Origin: Echinostoma caproni
Lineage: Eukaryota; Platyhelminthes; Trematoda; Plagiorchiida; Echinostomatidae
DNA: 23,068 nucleotides
Direction: 5' to 3'
Assembly: GCA_900618425.1 (NCBI GenBank)
Contig: UZAN01039528.1
Span: 2,309 to 25,376, forward strand
A program made the position numbers and the translations under genes. Positions 18,131-23,068 of the stretch are shown one piece after another. The notes beneath the pieces are model-generated. The model saw only the letters and a program-made list of their open reading frames with translations, searched no databases and had not been told where the DNA came from. Positions within the stretch are counted from its first letter, which is position 1, and each line of letters starts with the position of its first letter.

Positions 18131-20159
18131 TAAATGGATCCTGGGAGTTGGTCCGTCATGGAATTCATCACCTCGTACAGGAATTCCCCCCCACCCCACC
18201 GCCACCGAATACGAGCTATGGGCCTGCCGCGGTTTGACCGAGAACTGCGGGCGTGCCTCCGGCAGCGGAATAAAGCCTGGTCCAAGTACCGTGCAACAGG
18301 ATATGAGGAATCATTGTACTGCACTGAAAAAATGCTAGAGAACCAGATTCGAGGAACGACTTGCAGCGGATTCTGTACAGGCACCAAAGCGATTGTATCC
18401 CTACCTCAGACGAAGAATCAGAGCAACGTCTGGTCTCCCGACTCTCGCCAAAAACGAGGCAATCGCTGAAAATGATGAGGACAAAGCGAAGATGTTGGCA
18501 TCACATTACGCCTCAGTGTTCATCTCAGACTCCAGCACATTGGCACATCCACTGGGCACTGACCATGCCCTAAGCTGGACTCCATTTACCATCGGAGAGG
18601 TGACCCTGGAGCTGCGTCGGTTAAAGGTTCACCAGTCACCTGGACCTGAGGGTGTGCATCCGCTGATCCTGAGAAAGCTGGTGGATGAACTTGCAGTGCT
18701 ACTGTGCAATCTGTTCAATTTGTCAATCACTCAAGGGCGTTTACCGCGGCAGTGGAAGGATGCTGTCATTGTTCCACTACCCAAAGGTGGGGATAAGAGT
18801 GATTCTGGAAACTACCGACCAGTCAGCCTTACTAGTGTTGTGGATAAAGTAATGGAACGTATGGTGGCTGCACGGCTTCGGCAGCATTTGGTGTGTCACG
18901 GTCACCTGTGCCACCACAAACACGGTTTCCGGTAGGGTCGCTCATGCATCTCAAACCTGCTACTGGCCCGTGCATGCTGGACCGAGGACAAGGCCGAGGG
19001 ATACGAAACGGACATCATCTTCGTGAACTTCAACAAGGCCTTCGACAAGGTGCCACTCGACCGCCTTCTGCGAAATCTGTCCAACTTAGGTGTAGGTGTG
19101 GTCATACAGAATTGGCCGCGAGACTTCCTCATCGACCGGAAATTGTGCGTCCATGTTGGCAAATCGCTATCTGCGTGGTATTCCGCTCCAAGTGTGGTCC
19201 CTCAAGGCTCGGTTCTTGGTCTATTGCTCTTTGTGGTTTATGTGAACTACCTTCCCGGCCAACTGTGCAGTCCATCCCTCATGTATTTAGATGAAATCAA
19301 AATCTGGCTGCGGCGGATCGGAAAACTCTTCAAGCGGATTTGAACAACCTGGTTCAGCGGGCGGACACCTGGGCTCTTCCAGGCAACATAACAAAGTCTG
19401 CTTACCTGCACTTGGGGCGTGCTTACTCAGAGGTAGTCTACAACTTCCAAAGAACCACATTAAGCAGAACATCGTGCGAATGAGACCTGGGAATTATGGT
19501 CACGTCACCACTAAAGGCCCGAGAAAGCACCGGTCGGGTCTATGCCTGCGCGTGGAGCATTCTGGGGCCTATTCAGCAATCTTACAATCGGCTCACAATG
19601 AATGCTTTCAGACTGCTGTACGCTTCCCATGTCAGACCAAGACTTGAGTATGGTGGTGCGGAGACATACCCCCAAACCGCCGGTGAACTGGATAAGTTGG
19701 AGCGTGTACAACGTGCTGACACTAGACTCGTTGTTGGACTACGCGGGACCAGCTATGAAGGTCGTCTACCGGCTACTGGTCTGTTCCTAGTTGTGTACCA
19801 GTGCCTCAGGGGAGATCTTATCTGTCTAAGGAAGATCCTGAGAGGTGATATGGGCCAGGAGCTACAACAGTACTTCGTTTTACGCACAGAGGATCGCACG
19901 CGGGGACACTCTCACGTTGCGGAAACTTCGTTCAGTTGGTCTTTTGTTAGTCTACCGACTCTCGCGGAGGTCAACGACACTCTGGAATTCCCTTCCAGCC
20001 ATTGTGGTGGAGGAGAAGACAAACGCTGCTTTCAAACGCCGTTTGGATGAGCATCTGAAGGAACGAACACTTGTGATCGGACCTTCAACCCAGTCAGTGG
20101 TGATCGAGCTTACACGGGTGCCCTGCCCTCTGCCCTCAATCTTGAAGACTGCAGATTGA
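18131..20159 (+). pseudogene. CR1 ORF2, reverse transcriptase and C-terminal part
   Basis: After a linker (FDRELRACLRQRNKAWSKY) in another frame, the RT lies in a single frame from 18393 to 19343 with one TAG at 18933-18935. Motifs in order: QSPGPEGVHP, NYRPVSLTSVVDKVMERM, HGFR, then motif A VNFNKAFDKV in which the catalytic Asp is Asn (19026-19028), motif B VPQGSVLGLLLF, and motif C YLDE (19284-19295) instead of YADD. Downstream, shifted frames give the thumb (ASHVRPRLEYGG, KLERVQR) and the C-terminal TTLWNSLP ... FKRRLDEHL ending at the TGA 20157-20159. Two catalytic positions are changed, so the enzyme was lost independently of the stops and frameshifts. Confidence 0.82.
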
Positions 20160-20534
20160 ATCATATTCTTTTCCTTCCATTTCATTAAATAGCCATCAGC
20201 TGAGTCAATTTTTTACGAACAGCCGGGGGTGGGGCACTATTGTAATGCCTATCTGCATCGTGTGACCAACGAGGGGGTTATGCAGTTGCTGAGAGATATC
20301 GATGTTTGCGAGCTACCGACTTCGAAATTGTCAATCATCAGCCCTTCCCCACGTCGTGGTCGTCAATTGAGAACAGGTACTGCTTAGTTAAAAAAATATC
20401 CTTGATCAAATTCGAATAATTTAGCTGGGTTTTGTGATGGCTTCGTTTCAAACCGGTTCTATTCTGCAGAGGGCTTTGTGAGAAGAAAGGTTATTTAGGG
20501 AGACTAAGCAAATGCAACACAAACCGATCTGTGC

Positions 20535-20570
20535 GTGCTTGCGCGCGCGCGCGAGCGCGCGCGCAAGCAC
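20535..20570. repeat. GC-alternating perfect palindrome
   Basis: Arms 20535-20550 and 20555-20570 (16 bp each, GTGCTTGCGCGCGCGC and its complement) surround GCGA. Alternating GC and CA on its right side gives strong Z-DNA and cruciform potential. Confidence 0.85.
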
Positions 20571-20815
20571 ACACACACAACCAGTCATTTACCATCAAGT
20601 ATTGCTTGGACCTCTTAGAAGCGAATATCACCACCGAATAAGGGAATTTTAGGATCGTAAACCAAAACAAACAGTCGGGAATCACAATCCACCCCAATCC
20701 GGTTCATTGGACCAAATATGTTATCATAATATGTCCGTTTCTTGATGCTTCAATAGGGTATATCAAAGTTATTAGTTATCTCCCCACCATAGAGAGTATA
20801 AGCTGCAGACAGATC

Positions 20816-20858
20816 GGGGTGGGGGTGAGGGGGGGGGCGGAGTTGGGATGGGATGGGA
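20816..20858 (+). repeat. G-rich tract with G-quadruplex potential
   Basis: Runs of four, five and nine G are followed by GG and three GGG runs separated by 1-5 bases, enough for an intramolecular quadruplex on the plus strand. Confidence 0.6.
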
Positions 20859-22101
20859 GCAAACTAGGCTATCAGTGAGAGCTGTTCGACGTCTGGTAAA
20901 GGTAGCTCAAACCAATATACAGGGATATACAAGCAGTGGCAAAAGACCAGGTGCGAACGGTATGAAACGATTGATATCAGATTCATGCCGATCATTTGTC
21001 TATCAGAGGCCGGTTTCAATTTTCCAGACCCATATGCATCGTGAATCGGTTAGTCATACAGATTAGGGAGTGGCACAGATTTGACAGTGTACGGGAAGAA
21101 CTGGTCGGCTTGCAACTAACCAAACCGGACACGGAAGGAAACAGCGAACAGGCTACCGGATCGGCCGGTCGGTCATGCGTGCCACATCTGGTGAGAAGCC
21201 GTTCAGTTTGGTGATTATGTGCAAGAAAGTGTGTGTTTGTGCGTTATCGTTACTCCGGACTGGTCTGCCTCACTGGTTGGTCGCCGTCGTTGTCGTCGTC
21301 TGTAGCGGCGGCGGCGGACCACCGATTGCAAGCTAGATTGTCCAGTTCACTCTAACCGCGGCCTATGAACTATTCTCGGGGTCTGTGTAAATCAATGGGC
21401 TTAGTTGGTGGGATGATGATGATGATGATGTGCGACGACGCGGTGCAGCGCGCCTTACATTTTGCAGGTGACATTTGAACGATAGAATCCGAGTTGCAGA
21501 ATTTAAGAGATCTGGGTGGCGTGTTTTGTCTACACCCCCCTGCCCCTTTCCACTCACCCCGAAATGGGGTGGGATTGTGGAGCAGATGGGTAATGGCCAA
21601 GTGGATGCACACGAGCGCGCGCACAATATGTGGATACAAATGCCGACGGTCGGGTCGACAGGCCGTCGTCGGCCAAAGAGTTAGGTTGGGCGGAGTCATA
21701 CGACGGGCTGTCTGATTAATGGCCCCGGAGACAGGTCAGGCTCGTGGCCAGGAGTTTAGACAAATACGTGGATAAGGGAGTGGCCGTAGAGTATTCAGTG
21801 ACCGTGGGGGAAACGAAAGTCGGTTAGTAAGTCCGGTTTGTCGGATGACTCATAATTCAGGTTGGAGAATGTTGAACTTGTGCCCACATTGTACTGACAG
21901 TAGTCCCTACTGTGTATACTACATTTTGTATTCAAGTACTCACTACAGTCTTGTTTTTCAGACTACGGATATCTGAGTACTCAATTTTTCAAACTTGTTG
22001 TTACCAAATTGGGCACGTTAGTGAAACAGTGTCCCCGGATCGTAACATACCAGAAATTCGCTCGGACGGAATTTTCGGTTCCAACAAGCAAACCAACGAC
22101 A

Positions 22102-22154
22102 AATTATTATAATTATAATTATAATTATAATTATAATTATAATTATTATTATTA
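22102..22154. repeat. AATTAT microsatellite
   Basis: About seven near-perfect hexanucleotide units that degrade to ATT repeats at the right end. Confidence 0.85.
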
Positions 22155-23010
22155 GGCATGCTCACCAGCAGCATTGACGGCAACACCATCAGCATCACTG
22201 GCGCTCTCGCCAATTTGGATGTTCTAAGTCGGAAGACAACATCAGAATCACCAAAATGAACCCTGGAAACAGTGGCTACTTTCCCAATTGTTCGGGTACT
22301 GCATAAACACCAGCTTATCAATAAGAATAGACAACAATAATGGAGATATGCATCTATTCATAAGTCCATCAAAATCCGTGCAAGTTACCCGTGGATAATA
22401 ACAATCTCTTTGCGTAGAGAACGAGGTGGTTACCCACATTTGTAAATGGCGACAACGTGACCGGTTTCCTGTCGTTGAACAGTTTCTGAGATGAAAATAT
22501 GAAACTATTCAAGCCAACAAGTGAGATACAATTTGAGTTCGGTGTGAAGTATTACGATTGTTTGATGGATTCGCTCGATTTTTATCTCCCTGGTATCAAA
22601 TATGATCATATCCCACCATCTTTACAGTATTTAGAACTGAGAAGCTTTTGATTAGAGAGTTAACCGTTAGCCAGTTGTGTGCTTCCGCTGTGTCAAGAGC
22701 CAATGAAGCCTTAAAGTGAAAAGTTAGGAAGCATGATACATCATCTATCAGTCGTCAACCGAAAATTGTTGTTTTTGGTTTTCTCTCGTTGTGGCTAATC
22801 CAAACATTCCTGTACGGATCTGATACTATGAGCACAACGTACCATTTCTTCAAAGATTTCCATTCCAACTTTGGATGTGATACCTTGAAAATCTATCAGT
22901 TTTGACCTAAAATGTTAGAGTTCGTGGTTTGCTTGCCTATCTACTTTTGAGGCCTCAGGGCTATCATGGAAGACGACTTCTGACTGGCAATCACCATTTA
23001 GACCCGATGT

Positions 23011-23034
23011 GAGCTGCTCAGCTCATTGGTAGCG
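23011..23034 (+). mobile_element. SINE head fragment before (CA)n
   Basis: GCTGCTCAGCTCATTGGTAG resembles the A-box arm of the SINE head at 10709-10793 (GTAGCTCAGCTGGTAGAGCG). It ends in AGCGTACA where the other copies have GCGCT(CGT)TGTACAAAA, and passes directly into a CA repeat. Confidence 0.45.
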
Positions 23035-23068
23035 TACACACACACACACACACACACTCACACACACA
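23035..23068. repeat. (CA)n microsatellite at the window end
   Basis: ACACAC continues to the last base with one T interruption near 23058. It seems to have grown from the GTACA of a SINE. Confidence 0.9.

Larger units (their letters stand above)
16339..20185 (+). mobile_element. Nearly complete CR1-type non-LTR retrotransposon, inactive
   Basis: The order is ORF1 (PHD-like finger and RRM-like region), then ORF2 (apurinic-type endonuclease and reverse transcriptase), about 3.9 kb in all. That is the length and layout of CR1-clade elements of the Jockey superfamily. It is the most complete transposon in the window, with ORF1 beginning at a plausible ATG (16339-16341). Multiple stops and frameshifts, and changed RT catalytic residues, make it dead. 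The 5' end may extend to about 16200. The 3' end, near 20185, shows no obvious tandem tail. Confidence 0.8.
20186..23010. other. No gene recognised; simple repeats and GC-rich stretch
   Basis: Contains the GC palindrome (20535-20570), a G-rich tract (20816-20858), a relatively GC-rich stretch to about 21720 with (GAT)n at 21412-21430, and an AATTAT array at 22102-22154. Frames on both strands at 21363-21699 show no family signature. A 5' UTR or promoter in the GC-rich part is possible but not supported by any motif. Confidence 0.5.

Noticed and set aside
19715..19735. ACTAGACTCG resembling the hammerhead 3' part
   Set aside because: It lies in frame in the CR1 ORF2 C-terminal region and is explained by coding sequence.
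20300..20345. CTGATGA on the minus strand near 20330 as a hammerhead
   Set aside because: A GAAGTC follows, but no stem II pairs and no flanking similarity to the SINE copies.
21175..21336. Short plus-strand ORF containing SGEKPF, as in C2H2 zinc-finger linkers
   Set aside because: The Cys and His residues required before and after the linker are missing, so the match is probably chance.
21363..21699. Minus-strand ORFs of 87 and 109 codons
   Set aside because: They contain a run of Ile or Ser from (GAT)n and overlap in two frames; nothing links them to a gene.

Overview
The window is eukaryotic and most likely from a parasitic flatworm (trematode, opisthorchiid-like). Evidence: one spliced host gene with GT-AG introns; a dense, decayed mix of CR1-type non-LTR, Penelope-like and Ty3/gypsy-type retroelements; tRNA-derived SINE heads; and a short element carrying a minimal type I hammerhead ribozyme, the arrangement known from the schistosome SM-alpha family. 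The species call is an inference from memory of such families. No operons, rRNA genes, CRISPR arrays or prokaryotic signals are visible.

Host gene. The minus strand carries the last two coding exons of a PDZRN3/PDZRN4-type (LNX3/4-like) E3 ligase: 10425-9920 and 8009-7730, joined by a phase-2 intron (GTAAGT ... TTCAG). The C-terminal box conserved in this family crosses the splice junction, and the protein ends in a class I PDZ ligand. No earlier exon (RING, zinc finger, PDZ) was recognised to the right, so the rest of the gene probably lies beyond 23068 and most of the window to the right would be intron.

Layout. 1-2613: two inverted copies of one ~355-bp LTR, a possible pol tail before the plus copy, a gypsy-type RT N-terminal fragment on the minus strand, and a decayed minus-strand reading frame of unknown identity. 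2861-6230: a CR1-type ORF2 pseudogene in two parts separated by ~1.5 kb, with a (TTTGAA)n tail and two single-N assembly joints. 6530-7006: a 451-bp insertion between 13-bp direct repeats, holding two head-to-head copies of a tRNA-headed hammerhead element. 7730-10425: PDZRN exons; their intron holds a third hammerhead copy at 8743-8784. 10426-12596: intronic sequence with a tRNA-like SINE head and a weak plus-strand candidate ORF. 12597-13908: a Penelope-like element with its GIY-YIG domain split by an insertion. 13909-16338: mostly unrecognised, with two further tRNA-like heads. 16339-20159: a nearly complete but dead CR1-type element (ORF1 with PHD-like finger; ORF2 with endonuclease and RT). 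20186-23068: simple repeats, a GC palindrome, a G-rich tract and a final SINE head running into (CA)n.

The most interesting signal is the hammerhead element family: three copies align through the catalytic core, and two sit head-to-head inside one apparent target-site duplication. The autonomous elements present are all inactivated (RT active-site changes, stops, frameshifts), so nothing in the window looks able to mobilise the small elements today.
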